Source: Gammaproteobacteria bacterium
Lineage (GTDB): Bacteria > Pseudomonadota > Gammaproteobacteria > Chromatiales > Chromatiaceae
Assembly (NCBI GenBank): GCA_020445335.1
Contig: JAGRGU010000085.1
Span: 1 to 42,086 of the forward strand
Reading direction: 5' to 3'
Length of the DNA: 42,086 bases
In this document: in pieces, positions 18,490-27,407 of the stretch
Numbering within the stretch: position 1 is the stretch's first letter
Layout of the letters: each line of letters begins with the position of its first letter
Notes under the pieces: generated by a model
What the model was told of the DNA's origin: nothing
Databases searched by the model: none
What the model saw: the letters and a program-made list of their open reading frames with translations, nothing else
Translations under genes and position numbers: made by a program

Positions 18490-19299
18490 TTGAGCGAGTG
18501 CGTAGAGAAGAGTTGCGATATCCCCGACGTGCAGAATAGCGAGGATACACGCCGGATCGCGATAAACAAGGTCGGAATCAAGGACATCCGTCACCCGGTG
18601 CGGGTCAAGGACCGCAGCGAGGGCGAGCAGTATACGGTCGCCACCTTCAACATGTACGTCAATCTGCCACACAACTTCAAAGGGACCCACATGTCCCGTT
18701 TCGTCGAGGTACTCAACAGCCACGAGAAGGAGATCAGCGTCGATTCGTTCAAGGAGATGCTGAGCGAGATGGCCGAGCGACTGGAGGCGGACTCCGGTCA
18801 CATCGAGATGACCTTCCCCTACTTCATCAACAAAAAAGCGCCGGTCTCAGGCGTCCAGAGCATGCTCGACTATGAGATCACGCTGACCGGCGAGATCCAC
18901 GACGGCGTGCCGACGATGTTCATCAAAGCGGTGGTACCGGTCACCAGCCTCTGCCCCTGCTCGAAAAAGATCTCCGAGCGTGGCGCTCACAACCAACGCA
19001 GTCACGTCACCGTGCAGGTGCGCACCAACAGCTTCGTCTGGATAGAGGAGATCATCGAGCTGGTCGAAAACGAGGCCTCCTGCGAACTCTTCAGCCTGCT
19101 CAAGCGGACGGACGAGAAGTACGTCACCGAGCGCGCCTATGACAATCCCAAGTTCGTAGAGGATATGGTGCGGGACGTGGCCGCGCTGCTGAACAGAGAT
19201 GACCGTTTCAGCGCCTACGTGGTCGAATCGGAGAACTTCGAATCGATCCACAACCACTCCGCCTACGCGCTGATCGAACACGACAAACTGGCGAAGTGA
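18490..19299 (+). CDS. folE2: GTP cyclohydrolase FolE2 (type IB)
   Basis: A 269-residue GTP cyclohydrolase of the IB class, converting GTP to dihydroneopterin triphosphate for folate synthesis (and queuosine where used). It has the family segments [18 protein letters not shown] and, around the metal site, [20 protein letters not shown] with Cys155 and Cys157. Type IB enzymes can use Mn and other metals in place of zinc. The start is a TTG with AGGAG about nine bases upstream (in GAGGAGCAGGACA). No Zur-like palindrome is visible in the 219 bases before it, so zinc control is not supported here. It converges with the protease gene. Confidence 0.93.
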   Translation: MSECVEKSCDIPDVQNSEDTRRIAINKVGIKDIRHPVRVKDRSEGEQYTVATFNMYVNLPHNFKGTHMSRFVEVLNSHEKEISVDSFKEMLSEMAERLEADSGHIEMTFPYFINKKAPVSGVQSMLDYEITLTGEIHDGVPTMFIKAVVPVTSLCPCSKKISERGAHNQRSHVTVQVRTNSFVWIEEIIELVENEASCELFSLLKRTDEKYVTERAYDNPKFVEDMVRDVAALLNRDDRFSAYVVESENFESIHNHSAYALIEHDKLAK

Positions 19300-19374
19300 A
19301 GCGCTGACATCGTGGCCATGGCGAGCGGCCCGGTCAATGCGCTCGCAACCACCGGCCTCTCTGGACAGCGCCAA

Positions 19375-20028
19375 TCAGGGTTCGTCGCGCAGCACCAGCA
19401 CCGCATCCCCGACATCCATCTCGACCTGTCGCAGAAAACTCATTCCCAATAACACCTGCGTCGGCGAATCGCCCTCGATCACCACCGCTTCGATATTGCG
19501 CAACGCTATTTCGCCGACTTGCACCTGATCGAGGGTCACCTGATAGGCGCGGGCGTAACCCGATGCGGTGCGGACGCCGCTGCGCTTGCCATTCAGTCGG
19601 TAGCGGATTCCGAGACGCCTGGCCTCCGGCTCACTCATCGCCACCGCAGTCGCGCCGGTATCGACCAACATCTGCACCTGGCGGCCGTTGATCGTGCCGA
19701 CGGTGACGAAAGCGCCCTGTGGATTGCGCGCGATACGCACCTCAAACGCCTTTGCGCGGGCGAAATTTCCGCCGTAGGAGGCGCCCAGCCGATACTGCTC
19801 ACGCCTTCCGTCGACTTCGATCAGCGCGCCGCGGGCGTTGGCCGAGATCAGTTTCACCCCCTCCGGGCTGGACGCACCCGCTTTCAGCAGGCGCCGTACT
19901 CCGTCGATCTCCACCATCGCCTTGTCGGTAAAGAGCGCAACCACCTTGATCCGCTCGACCGCGGCTGCGCTCCCGCAGATGAGCGCGGAGAGCAGCGCGA
20001 GCAACACTACCCTGTACTGTTTCTGCAT
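19375..20028 (-). CDS. Retropepsin-like aspartic protease, secreted (clan AA, TIGR02281-type)
   Basis: A 217-residue protein with an N-terminal signal peptide (VVLLALLSALICGSAAA) and a C-terminal retropepsin-like domain. The active-site motif is MLVDTGATAVAMS with Asp123; single-domain proteases of this clan act as dimers. A conserved Gly-rich strand VLLGMSFLRQ lies near the end, as in the family. Substrate unknown; likely periplasmic. I use the ATG at 20028, which has AAGGAG upstream; an earlier ATG at 20061 lacks this. It follows pgpA on the minus strand by 83 bases and may be co-transcribed. Confidence 0.88.
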   Translation of the reverse strand: MQKQYRVVLLALLSALICGSAAAVERIKVVALFTDKAMVEIDGVRRLLKAGASSPEGVKLISANARGALIEVDGRREQYRLGASYGGNFARAKAFEVRIARNPQGAFVTVGTINGRQVQMLVDTGATAVAMSEPEARRLGIRYRLNGKRSGVRTASGYARAYQVTLDQVQVGEIALRNIEAVVIEGDSPTQVLLGMSFLRQVEMDVGDAVLVLRDEP

Positions 20029-20111
20029 CGTCTCTTGCTCCTTTCCCGAGTCGGTTTGCAATCAGCGCCGGTGCGATGGCGTGGTAGTTGCCCACTCATT
20101 GCGGTCAAAGC

Positions 20112-20639
20112 TCATCCTCCTCCCAGCAGCGCCGCGCAGAGTTGCAGCAGCAAAAACGCGAACAGCCCGGCGACCAGATCGTCGAGCATGATCCCCAGCC
20201 CACCGCTGACGCGACGATCCAGCCAGCCGATCGGCCAGGGCTTGAGAATATCGAATGCCCTGAACAGTAGAAAACCGCCAAGCAGCCAGAGCCAGCCGGA
20301 GGGCAGCAGCCAGAGCGTGACCAACAGGCCGACCCACTCGTCCCAGACGATGCCCGCGTGGTCGTGCACGCCCAGATCGCGCGAGGTACGCTCGCAGAGC
20401 CAGATCCCGAGCAGAAACAGCAGCGCCGTCAGCAGCAGATAGTGGAGAGCCGAAAGCGACTGCAGCAGCAGAAACAGTGGGATCGCCGCCAGCGTGCCGG
20501 CGGTTCCAGGCGCCTTGGGCGCGGCGCCCGAGCCGAGACCGAACGCCAGCAGGTGGATAGGGTTGCGCCAGTCGGGTCGGTTAATCGGCGTCGCGGAAAT
20601 GCTGATACCCTCCCTGAACCGCTCGCGACAGGCGACCAT
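20112..20639 (-). CDS. pgpA: Phosphatidylglycerophosphatase A
   Basis: A 175-residue inner-membrane phosphatase that removes phosphate from phosphatidylglycerol phosphate. Signature parts are NPIHLLAFGLGSG, AAPKAPGTAGTLAAIPL, DHAGIVWDEWVGLLVT and GIMLDDLVAGL, with about four helices. The only canonical in-frame start before the conserved part is the ATG at 20639, which overlaps the end of thiL by 59 bases, an unusually long overlap; an ATT preceded by AGGGAGGG is the alternative. The nusB-thiL-pgpA order is conserved in gammaproteobacteria. Confidence 0.92.
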   Translation of the reverse strand: MVACRERFREGISISATPINRPDWRNPIHLLAFGLGSGAAPKAPGTAGTLAAIPLFLLLQSLSALHYLLLTALLFLLGIWLCERTSRDLGVHDHAGIVWDEWVGLLVTLWLLPSGWLWLLGGFLLFRAFDILKPWPIGWLDRRVSGGLGIMLDDLVAGLFAFLLLQLCAALLGGG

Positions 20640-21546
20640 CGGTTCCGTAACAGCGTACCCCCTGGTCCTCTTCGATCACTCCGATCCAGGTGCAGCCGCC
20701 AACCTCTCCGGCCAAGACCTCTTCCACCTGCGCACAGCACTGCGGGGGTACGCTGAAACAGAGCTCGTAATCGTCTCCCGATGTCAATGGTAACGACCAC
20801 TCGCAGCGCATCTTGACCTGTTTTTCGACCGCCTCAGAGAGCGGCAGACGGGCAAGTTCAAGGCGTGCACCGACGCCGCTGCGCTGGCAGATATGTCCCA
20901 GGTCGGCGAGCAGGCCGTCGGACAGATCGATCGCCGAGTTGGCCAGCGGGCGCAGGCCGATGCCGGCCGCCAGGCGCGGCTCGGGTTGTTCCAACCGTGC
21001 GCGCAACGATCTGTCGAGCGGTTCGCCCGCACACAGCCTTTCCAGCGCCAGGCCGGCGTCGCCCAGGCTGCCGGTGACGCCGATGCGGTCGCCGACGCGC
21101 GCGCCGTCACGCCGCAGGGCGGCGCCTTGGGGCACCACTCCATGTGCCTGGACCGTGATGCAGAGAGGTCCGCGTGTGGTGTCGCCCCCGACCAGCTGCA
21201 CCTGGTGACGATCCGCCAGCGCCGCAAATCCGGCCATGAACCGCTCCAGCCAGAGTTCGTCCGCGGTGGGAAGCGTCAGTGCCAGCGTCACCCAGGCTGG
21301 CTCTGCGCCCATAGCCGCGAGATCGGAGAGATTGACCGCCAGGGCCTTGTGACCCAGCGCCTGCGGGTCGGCGTCGGCGAAGAAATGCACGCCGGATACC
21401 AGCGTATCGATGCTGACCGCCAGTTCGCAACCGGCCGGCACGCGGAGCAGCGCGCAGTCGTCGCCGATCCCCAGCAGAACGTCTTCGCGCGGCCGGGTGG
21501 CGGCGTTGAAGAAGCGTTCGATCAGTTCGAATTCGGTGCAGGCCAT
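20581..21546 (-). CDS. thiL: Thiamine-monophosphate kinase
   Basis: A 321-residue ATP-dependent kinase converting thiamine phosphate to thiamine diphosphate. It shows the PurM-like fold motifs LLGIGDDCALL, SIDTLVSGVHFF, NLSDLAAMGAEP and LVGGDTTRGP, and the C-terminal DLSDGLLADLGHI and TSGDDYELCFS. The start at MACTEFELIERFF gives near E. coli length (325); the open frame extends 31 codons further without homology. It follows nusB by 28 bases. Confidence 0.95.
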   Translation of the reverse strand: MACTEFELIERFFNAATRPREDVLLGIGDDCALLRVPAGCELAVSIDTLVSGVHFFADADPQALGHKALAVNLSDLAAMGAEPAWVTLALTLPTADELWLERFMAGFAALADRHQVQLVGGDTTRGPLCITVQAHGVVPQGAALRRDGARVGDRIGVTGSLGDAGLALERLCAGEPLDRSLRARLEQPEPRLAAGIGLRPLANSAIDLSDGLLADLGHICQRSGVGARLELARLPLSEAVEKQVKMRCEWSLPLTSGDDYELCFSVPPQCCAQVEEVLAGEVGGCTWIGVIEEDQGVRCYGTDGRLSRAVQGGYQHFRDAD

Positions 21547-21574
21547 GCGGCCAAAGATAACACGCGGCAGCCCT

Positions 21575-22000
21575 TTACCGGGGTTTAAGCTCGCCCTGCC
21601 GGCAGCGCTGCGCGAGCTTGTCGAGCACGCCGTTGACATAGCGGTGCCCCTGTTCGGCGCCGAAAATCTTGGCCAGCTCCACCGCCTCGTTGATGACCAC
21701 CCGATAGGGCAGCTCGGGACGCATCGTCAGCTCGAACGCGCCGAGGCGCAGAATGGCGCGCTCCACCGGATCGACGCTCTCGATGGAGCGATCCAGGCAG
21801 CTCTTCAACTCGCCATCGAGCTGCGACAGATTGGTGGGCACGCCGCGCAGCAGCTGCTCGAAATAGTCGATATCGAACGACTTCGGATCCTGTTCGCTGA
21901 TGAACTGCTCACGAATGTCGCGGATATCCTGCCCCGTCATCTGCCATTGATAGATGGCCTGTACCGCGTGATGACGCGCCCGACTCTTCTTGTTCGCCAT
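21575..22000 (-). CDS. nusB: Transcription antitermination protein NusB
   Basis: A 141-residue helical RNA-binding protein that with NusE (S10) binds boxA and prevents premature termination in rRNA operons. The N-terminal ARHHAVQAIYQWQM and the C-terminal VINEAVELAKIFGAEQGHRYVNGVLD are diagnostic. The correct start is ATG 22000, which shares one base with the ribH stop; a longer frame reading into ribH is not real. Confidence 0.96.
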   Translation of the reverse strand: MANKKSRARHHAVQAIYQWQMTGQDIRDIREQFISEQDPKSFDIDYFEQLLRGVPTNLSQLDGELKSCLDRSIESVDPVERAILRLGAFELTMRPELPYRVVINEAVELAKIFGAEQGHRYVNGVLDKLAQRCRQGELKPR

Positions 22001-22470
22001 CAATCGATCTGACGCAGTACATTGACCATCTCGATGGCCGACATCGCCGCCTCCGCGCCCTTGTTGCCCGCTTTGGTTCCGGCGCGTTCGATCGCCTGCT
22101 CGATGGTATCGACCGTCAGCACGCCGAATGCGATCGGCACGCCGTGCTTGAGACTCACCTGCGCCATGCCCTTTACGCACTCGCCGGCGACATAGTCGAA
22201 ATGGGGGGTGCCGCCGCGAATCACCGCGCCCAGCGCGACGATCGCGTCATGCTCCCGCTTGGCGGCGAGCTTCTCCAACACCAGCGGCATCTCGAACGCC
22301 CCGGGCACGCGCACGATGGTCAGCTCCGACTCCTCGGCGCCGTGGCGCTTCAGGGTATCGACCGCGCCGTCGAGCAGGCTCTCGACCACGAAACTGTTGA
22401 AACGCGCCACCACCAGACAGAAACGCGCTTTACGCACGTTCAAGGCCCCTTCGATCGTTTTGATAGCCAT
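22000..22470 (-). CDS. ribH: 6,7-dimethyl-8-ribityllumazine synthase
   Basis: A 156-residue enzyme condensing the pyrimidine and dihydroxybutanone phosphate intermediates of riboflavin synthesis; such enzymes form pentamers or 60-mers. Family segments are [31 protein letters not shown] and [17 protein letters not shown], with the C-terminal [17 protein letters not shown]. It lies 52 bases after the ribB-type gene and is coupled to nusB. Confidence 0.97.
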   Translation of the reverse strand: MAIKTIEGALNVRKARFCLVVARFNSFVVESLLDGAVDTLKRHGAEESELTIVRVPGAFEMPLVLEKLAAKREHDAIVALGAVIRGGTPHFDYVAGECVKGMAQVSLKHGVPIAFGVLTVDTIEQAIERAGTKAGNKGAEAAMSAIEMVNVLRQID

Positions 22471-22522
22471 TTTCTAACCCTTGTTGCTTGCTGGAGTTGT
22501 CCGGATCTCCCTGCGGGAGAGC

Positions 22523-23638
22523 TCAATCGCGGCCCACGTACTCCGTCACTTCCAGATCGAAGCCGGAGATACCGTGCAGACTGGTCGGCGCACTCATGAC
22601 GCGCATCTTGCGCACCCCCAGATCGTAGAGAATCTGCGCGCCGATGCCATAGGTACGCAGATGTTTGATGCTGTCGTGGCAGCTGGCGCCCTCCTCCTCC
22701 TGCGATGTATAGCGCAGATCGCGCATGCGCTGGATGATCTCCCGACTGCTGTCGTGATTGCGCAGCACCACGATGACGCCACTGCCCTCTTCGCGGATGC
22801 GTTTCATGGCGCTGGCGAGGGGCCAGCCGCAGCGTTCGTGACGAGTCGGAAAGAGGTCGCACAGCGTATTCTGCATATGCACGCGCACCATCACCGGCTG
22901 GCTCGAAATGACCTTGCCGTAGACCAGCGCCAGATGCAGTTCGTTGTCGACGCAGTCCTGATAGGCGTACATGCGAAAGTCGCCGAATTCGGTCGGCAGC
23001 GAGCAGTCGTCGACCCGCTCAACGGTCTTCTCGTGCTGCACCCGATACTGGATCAGGTCGGCGATGGTACCGATCTTGAGCCCATGCTCTCTGGCGAATT
23101 GCTCCAGATCGCTGCGCCTGGCCATGGAGCCGTCCTCGTTGAGGATCTCGACGATGACCGACGCGGGGGTCAGTCCGGCGAGCCGGGTGAGGTCGCAGCC
23201 TGCCTCGGTGTGCCCGGCGCGCACCAGCACGCCGCCCGGTTGCGCCATCAGCGGAAAGATGTGCCCCGGCTGCACGATATCCTTCGGCTCGGCGTCCGCC
23301 TTGACGGCCGCGAGTACCGTGGTGGCGCGATCGGTGGCGGAGATGCCGGTGGTGACCCCTTCGGCGGCCTCGATCGAGACGGTGAAATTGGTGCCGTGAG
23401 AGGATTCGTTGACCCCGACCATCAGCGGCAACCGCAGCTGCTGGCAGCGCTCCTTGGTCAGGGTCATGCAGATGAGTCCACGTCCGTAGCGGGCCATGAA
23501 GTTGATCGCTTCAGGCGTGACCAGCTCGGCAGCCATCACCAGATCGCCTTCGTTCTCACGGTCCTCGTCGTCCATGATGACGACCATCCTGCCGCGACGA
23601 ATATCGTCGATGATTTCTTGGGTTGAATTCAGGTCCAT
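22523..23638 (-). CDS. ribB: 3,4-dihydroxy-2-butanone 4-phosphate synthase with degenerate RibA-like C-terminus (RibBX type)
   Basis: A 371-residue fusion. Residues 1 to about 205 are an intact RibB domain ([10 protein letters not shown] at 23-32, [21 protein letters not shown]), making 3,4-dihydroxybutanone 4-phosphate from ribulose 5-phosphate. The remaining part is RibA-like, but two of the three zinc cysteines are replaced: aligned to E. coli RibA Cys54, Cys65 and Cys67 are Asn257, Glu268 and Cys270. GTP cyclohydrolase II activity is thus unlikely; this matches the described proteobacterial RibBX variant. The start ATG at 23638 is favoured over one 19 codons upstream because it begins at the family N-terminus. 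A true ribA must be elsewhere. No FMN riboswitch is seen in the short leader. Confidence 0.93.
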   Translation of the reverse strand: MDLNSTQEIIDDIRRGRMVVIMDDEDRENEGDLVMAAELVTPEAINFMARYGRGLICMTLTKERCQQLRLPLMVGVNESSHGTNFTVSIEAAEGVTTGISATDRATTVLAAVKADAEPKDIVQPGHIFPLMAQPGGVLVRAGHTEAGCDLTRLAGLTPASVIVEILNEDGSMARRSDLEQFAREHGLKIGTIADLIQYRVQHEKTVERVDDCSLPTEFGDFRMYAYQDCVDNELHLALVYGKVISSQPVMVRVHMQNTLCDLFPTRHERCGWPLASAMKRIREEGSGVIVVLRNHDSSREIIQRMRDLRYTSQEEEGASCHDSIKHLRTYGIGAQILYDLGVRKMRVMSAPTSLHGISGFDLEVTEYVGRD

Positions 23639-23721
23639 GATCGGGCCGCACCAGCTGCCGCCAAAGTCGACTAAGAGAACCCGAAATGATAACAAAGAAG
23701 AGAAGTTGAGAGAAACGAAAA

Positions 23722-23754
23722 CGCCTGTCCGAGCGGTGCCGCTGCGGACAGGCG
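23722..23754 (-). terminator. Strong intrinsic terminator after the diguanylate cyclase gene
   Basis: A 10-bp perfect stem (CGCCTGTCCG with CGGACAGGCG) encloses a further 5-bp stem (AGCGG with CCGCT). Read on the minus strand it is followed by TTTTCGTTTCTC. It lies 12 bases past the cyclase stop and ahead of the ribB-type gene, so it probably separates the upstream and downstream rib genes. Confidence 0.85.
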
Positions 23755-23766
23755 GAGCTGCGGGAG

Positions 23767-24831
23767 TCAGCCTGCCTGCTTGATCGGCTCGGAAGCCGGT
23801 TGCAGCATCAGTTCGACCCGGTCGCGCCCGTTCGCCTTGGCCCGGTAGAGCCCCTGATCGGCCCGTTTCACCATCGTTGCCGGAGTGTCGCCGGGCAGGT
23901 AGCTGGAGATACCGATGGAGATGGTGATGCGACCGTAGTTCTCACCCGTCTCCTTGTTCAGCAACTTGCCCGCCGAGACAGCGCGACGGATCTGCTCGGC
24001 GAGACTCTGCGCGCCGTCGACGCCGGTTTCCGGGAGAATCACCGCGAACTCCTCGCCGCCGTAACGCGCTGCCAGATCCTTGCCCTTGACGCTGTTGCGC
24101 AGCGTCGCGCCGATAAAGCGCAGCACCTTGTCGCCAACCAGGTGACCAAAGGTATCGTTGAACTTCTTGAAAAAATCGACGTCCAGCAGCAGCACGCAGA
24201 AGGCGTGCGGCATGGGTTGTCCGTCCGCGGAACAGAGCTTGTTCATCTCCGCGTCGAACGCCTTGCGGTTGGCGATCCCGGTCAACGCGTCGGTCATCGA
24301 CTCCTCACGCACCTGTTCCAGTTCACGCCTCAGCGACTCCACCTCGCTGAGCATGCTGCTCATCTGCGACTCCAGTTCCCGCTGCGAGTGCTCCATCGAA
24401 CGGGTGTTGTCGATCACTCGCTGCACTTCGCTCTGCATCACCTCGTTGCTCGGCGAGGTGTCCAGGATCCTGGCGAAATCCTGCAGGGTATTGGCGTAGT
24501 CGGAGACATCCGCCCCCGAGCGCCCGACCTCGCCCTGAATACCGGTGATGATCCGCCGCAACTCCTGGCGCATCTGCTCCAGCGCCTGATCGTCCTGCAC
24601 GAAGAACTGCCGGTAGAGCTGGAACAGGCTGCGGTCGCTCAGCTCCTCACTATTCTGCAGCAGACGCTCCAGCGCAAGCTTCAGATCCTTGTTGCTGCCG
24701 GCGACGTAGTCGTAGCTGGTTCTGAAATTGAGCGGCGAAGGGGGGATGTGGTGCTTGGAGAGAAAGGATATCGCCAAACGCAGATTCGACGATGAGATTT
24801 CGTAACTCTCGGTATAGGGATTCGTTTCCAT
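23767..24831 (-). CDS. GGDEF diguanylate cyclase
   Basis: A 354-residue cytoplasmic protein making cyclic di-GMP. Residues 1 to about 175 are helical, ending in a long coiled coil (about 130-175), and the GGDEF domain follows ([30 protein letters not shown], active site GGEEF at 258-262). The inhibitory-site position reads KGKD (249-252) instead of RxxD, so product inhibition may be weak. No membrane segment. I start at ATG 24831; the frame extends 41 codons upstream through an AT-rich promoter-like region. It sits inside the riboflavin gene series between ribE and the ribB-type gene, with its own terminator. The input signal is unknown. Confidence 0.93.
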   Translation of the reverse strand: METNPYTESYEISSSNLRLAISFLSKHHIPPSPLNFRTSYDYVAGSNKDLKLALERLLQNSEELSDRSLFQLYRQFFVQDDQALEQMRQELRRIITGIQGEVGRSGADVSDYANTLQDFARILDTSPSNEVMQSEVQRVIDNTRSMEHSQRELESQMSSMLSEVESLRRELEQVREESMTDALTGIANRKAFDAEMNKLCSADGQPMPHAFCVLLLDVDFFKKFNDTFGHLVGDKVLRFIGATLRNSVKGKDLAARYGGEEFAVILPETGVDGAQSLAEQIRRAVSAGKLLNKETGENYGRITISIGISSYLPGDTPATMVKRADQGLYRAKANGRDRVELMLQPASEPIKQAG

Positions 24832-24948
24832 TTTTGTTCTGGCCTCACCCAACTCCCGCGCCGATTTCGGCGGATCTATTTTTTTATCGTGACTTCCCGG
24901 CGACCCAACAGCGCTGTGACAGAGGGCCGCCGGAATATGGTGGCGGCA

Positions 24949-25020
24949 GCACAAAAGTAAAATTTAGTAATATTTTCAACGGGATAGGCGAAGTAAATTC
25001 GCTAAAAACGCTATCATCGC
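24949..25020 (-). promoter_or_regulatory. AT-rich leader of the cyclase gene with an inverted repeat
   Basis: The 225 bases between ribE and the cyclase hold a conspicuously AT-rich stretch in a GC-rich genome. Within it GCGAA, GTAAA and TTCGC (24988-25002) form a perfect inverted repeat. This is probably the cyclase promoter with an operator; I cannot assign exact -10 and -35 hexamers. Confidence 0.4.
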
Positions 25021-25056
25021 AGGGAGCGATAGGAGATAGGCCCCGATTTCTCGGCT

Positions 25057-25719
25057 TCAGCGCAGAAAACCGTGGCGGGCGAGCGTCTCCAGCGTCACGC
25101 CTGGCTCCGCCGACACCTCGGCCGCCCGCTCCCCCAGCAGCAACCGTTCGAGATAGCGGGCAACCAGATCGACCTCCAGATTCACCCGGGTGCCGACCCG
25201 GTAGTCCGGGATGATCGTCTGCGCCGCGGTATGCGGCACGATATTGAGCTGGAAGCGGTTGCCGTCGACTGCATTGACGGTGAGGCTGGCGCCGTCCACA
25301 CAGATCGAACCCTTGGCCGCGATATAGCGCGCCAGCGGTGCCGGTGCCTCGATCTCGAACTGGATGGAACGGCCGGCACTGGCGCGCTGCAGAACCCGGC
25401 CGACGCCGTCAACGTGCCCGCTGACCAGATGCCCGCCGAGTGGCGTGTTCAACGTCAGCGCCTTCTCCAGATTCAACTTCGCCTTCACCGGCAGTCCGGC
25501 GAACGTGCTCAGCGACAGCGTCTCCGTGGAGAGATCGGCAAGATAACCATCACCGGGCAGCCCGACCACCGTCAGACAGACGCCGTTGGTGGCGATGCTG
25601 TCGCCAATGCCGACGTCGGCCAGCGGCAGCGAGCCGCTGCGGACGTAGAGACGCAGGTCGCTTCCGGTCTGCTCTATGGCGGCCAGTTCGCCGATCGCTT
25701 GTATTATTCCGGTAAACAT
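25057..25719 (-). CDS. ribE: Riboflavin synthase alpha chain
   Basis: A 220-residue riboflavin synthase that dismutates two lumazines to riboflavin and the pyrimidine. It starts MFTGIIQAIG, as nearly all members do, and has two lumazine-binding repeats: the first with GDSIATNGVCLTV, the second with GGHLVSGHVDGVG and GSICVDGASLTVN. It lies 62 bases after ribD on the minus strand, so co-transcription is likely. Also called ribC in some species. Confidence 0.96.
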   Translation of the reverse strand: MFTGIIQAIGELAAIEQTGSDLRLYVRSGSLPLADVGIGDSIATNGVCLTVVGLPGDGYLADLSTETLSLSTFAGLPVKAKLNLEKALTLNTPLGGHLVSGHVDGVGRVLQRASAGRSIQFEIEAPAPLARYIAAKGSICVDGASLTVNAVDGNRFQLNIVPHTAAQTIIPDYRVGTRVNLEVDLVARYLERLLLGERAAEVSAEPGVTLETLARHGFLR

Positions 25720-25781
25720 TCAGCATCCTGCTCTAGGCGGCCGGGAAGCCGCGATGTTGACAAGCAAAATCCGCCCCGAGC

Positions 25782-26897
25782 CTATCCCGGACGCGGTACC
25801 GCAGTAATTCGAATATCCTTTCCGACCATGCGCAGATCGATCACTTCGAGACCGATCCGCTGCTGCATGGAGTGGATATCCGGCAGATGGAAGAGACCGC
25901 GGGCGTCATCGCCCATCAGATGCGGCGCGGCGTAGATCACCAGCTCGTCGATCACCCCTGCCGCCAGCGCGGCGCCGGCCAGACGGCTGCCCGCTTCGAT
26001 CAGCACGTCGTTGATTCCGCGTTCCGCCAGCATCCGCAGCAGCGGTGCAAAGGCGATCCGCCCCCCCTCGCCCGGCAGACCGATCACCTCCGCGCCGGAG
26101 AGCGCCGGCGGCGTGACGCCCTCTTGTTGCAAACCGACCACCAGCGTCTCGCCCGCCAGCCGCAACATCTGCGCGGCGGGATCCATCTCGAAGTACGGGT
26201 CCAGCACCACGCGCAGCGGCTGATGCGGTCGCTCATCATCGGCCAGCCCCGCCAGCTGGGCGGCGCCGACACGCACGTTCATCGCCGGGTCATCCGCCTG
26301 AACGGTGCCGATTCCGGTGACGATCGCACCGCTGCGCGCGCGCAGCAACTGTACGTCGAGCCGCGCCGCGTCGCCGCTGATCCAGCGGCTCTCGCCGCTG
26401 CGCATGGCAGTGCGGCCGTCGAGACTCATCGCCAGCTTACAGCGCACCAGAGGCCTGCCGTGGCGCATGCGTCGGATGAAACCCGGATTGAGCGCCGCCG
26501 CCTCGGCTTCGAGCACGCCGCTGGAGACGCTGATGCCCGCCTGGCGCAGGCGCGCGAACCCCTTGCCGGCTACCAGCGGGTTCGGATCCTCCATGGCCGC
26601 CACCACGCGGCTGACGCCGGCTGCGATCAGAGCGTCCGCGCAGGCCGGCGTACGCCCCTGATGGGCGCATGGCTCGAGCGTAACGTAGACGGTAGCGCCG
26701 CGCGCCCGCGCACCGGCCTGCGCCAGCGCGAGCGGCTCCGCGTGCGGCTGACCGGCCCAGCGGTGAAACCCCTCGCCAACCACCTCCCCGTCGCGTACCA
26801 GCAGGCAGCCTACACGCGGGTTGGGCTGGGTGGTGTAGAGTCCGCGCCTGGCCAGCTGGATGGCGCGGGCCATGTGGCGAAAATCGGCGACGCTCAC
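25782..26897 (-). CDS. ribD: Bifunctional riboflavin deaminase/reductase
   Basis: A 371-residue bifunctional enzyme for the second and third steps of riboflavin synthesis. The N-terminal deaminase domain has the zinc site His52, Glu54 (PHAEPLAL), Cys77 and Cys86 ([16 protein letters not shown]). The C-terminal NADPH-dependent reductase domain runs from about 145 ([14 protein letters not shown]) to the end, with [14 protein letters not shown]. The GTG at 26897 overlaps the nrdR stop (GTGA), so the genes are coupled; an ATG eight codons in is an alternative. Confidence 0.95.
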   Translation of the reverse strand: MSVADFRHMARAIQLARRGLYTTQPNPRVGCLLVRDGEVVGEGFHRWAGQPHAEPLALAQAGARARGATVYVTLEPCAHQGRTPACADALIAAGVSRVVAAMEDPNPLVAGKGFARLRQAGISVSSGVLEAEAAALNPGFIRRMRHGRPLVRCKLAMSLDGRTAMRSGESRWISGDAARLDVQLLRARSGAIVTGIGTVQADDPAMNVRVGAAQLAGLADDERPHQPLRVVLDPYFEMDPAAQMLRLAGETLVVGLQQEGVTPPALSGAEVIGLPGEGGRIAFAPLLRMLAERGINDVLIEAGSRLAGAALAAGVIDELVIYAAPHLMGDDARGLFHLPDIHSMQQRIGLEVIDLRMVGKDIRITAVPRPG

Positions 26898-27406
26898 TCT
26901 TCGGTTCCATCCTGCGCCAGCAGATCCAGCTGCTGGCGCCTCGCCTCCGGCGGCAGCTCCCGCTCGAGCTGCTCGATCTCCTCGCGAAAGGCGTTGACAT
27001 CCTCGAATTTGCGGTAGACCGAGGCAAAGCGCACGTAGGCGACATGATCGAGCGCTCGCAGCTCATCCATGACCCACTCACCGATCTGGCGCGAGGCGAC
27101 CTCCTTCTCGCCGCTCGCGAGCATCCGGCGGCGGATGCGGTTGAGTGCATCTTCCACCTGCTCGGTGCCGACCGGACGCTTCTCCAGCGCGCGGGTGATC
27201 CCGGCGGCGAGCTTGTCGCCGTTGAACGGGACGCGGCTGCCGTCGTTCTTGACCACGTACGGCAGCGTCAACTCGGCGTGCTCGTAGGTGGTGAAACGCT
27301 CGTTGCACTCCAGGCACTGGCGCCTGCGACGCACCTGATCCCCCTCCCCGGCCAAGCGGGAGTCGACCACCTTGGTATCCTGCGCCGAGCAGAAGGGGCA
27401 GCGCAT
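26894..27406 (-). CDS. nrdR: Ribonucleotide reductase repressor NrdR
   Basis: A 170-residue transcriptional repressor of ribonucleotide reductase genes. A zinc ribbon with Cys3, Cys6, Cys31 and Cys34 ([17 protein letters not shown]) binds DNA, and an ATP-cone domain follows ([20 protein letters not shown]), sensing ATP and dATP. The gene begins one base after the glyA stop, and overlaps ribD. The glyA-nrdR-ribD order is widely conserved. Confidence 0.97.
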   Translation of the reverse strand: MRCPFCSAQDTKVVDSRLAGEGDQVRRRRQCLECNERFTTYEHAELTLPYVVKNDGSRVPFNGDKLAAGITRALEKRPVGTEQVEDALNRIRRRMLASGEKEVASRQIGEWVMDELRALDHVAYVRFASVYRKFEDVNAFREEIEQLERELPPEARRQQLDLLAQDGTEE

Positions 27407-27407
27407 G

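Noticed and set aside
23639..23721. Possible FMN riboswitch ahead of the ribB-type gene
   Set aside because: The leader is only about 80 bases and shows none of the conserved RFN element blocks.
24859..24884. CGCCG-ATTT-CGGCG followed by seven T residues, like a plus-strand terminator
   Set aside because: Only a 5-bp stem and no plus-strand gene lies upstream; it falls in the leader of the minus-strand cyclase gene.
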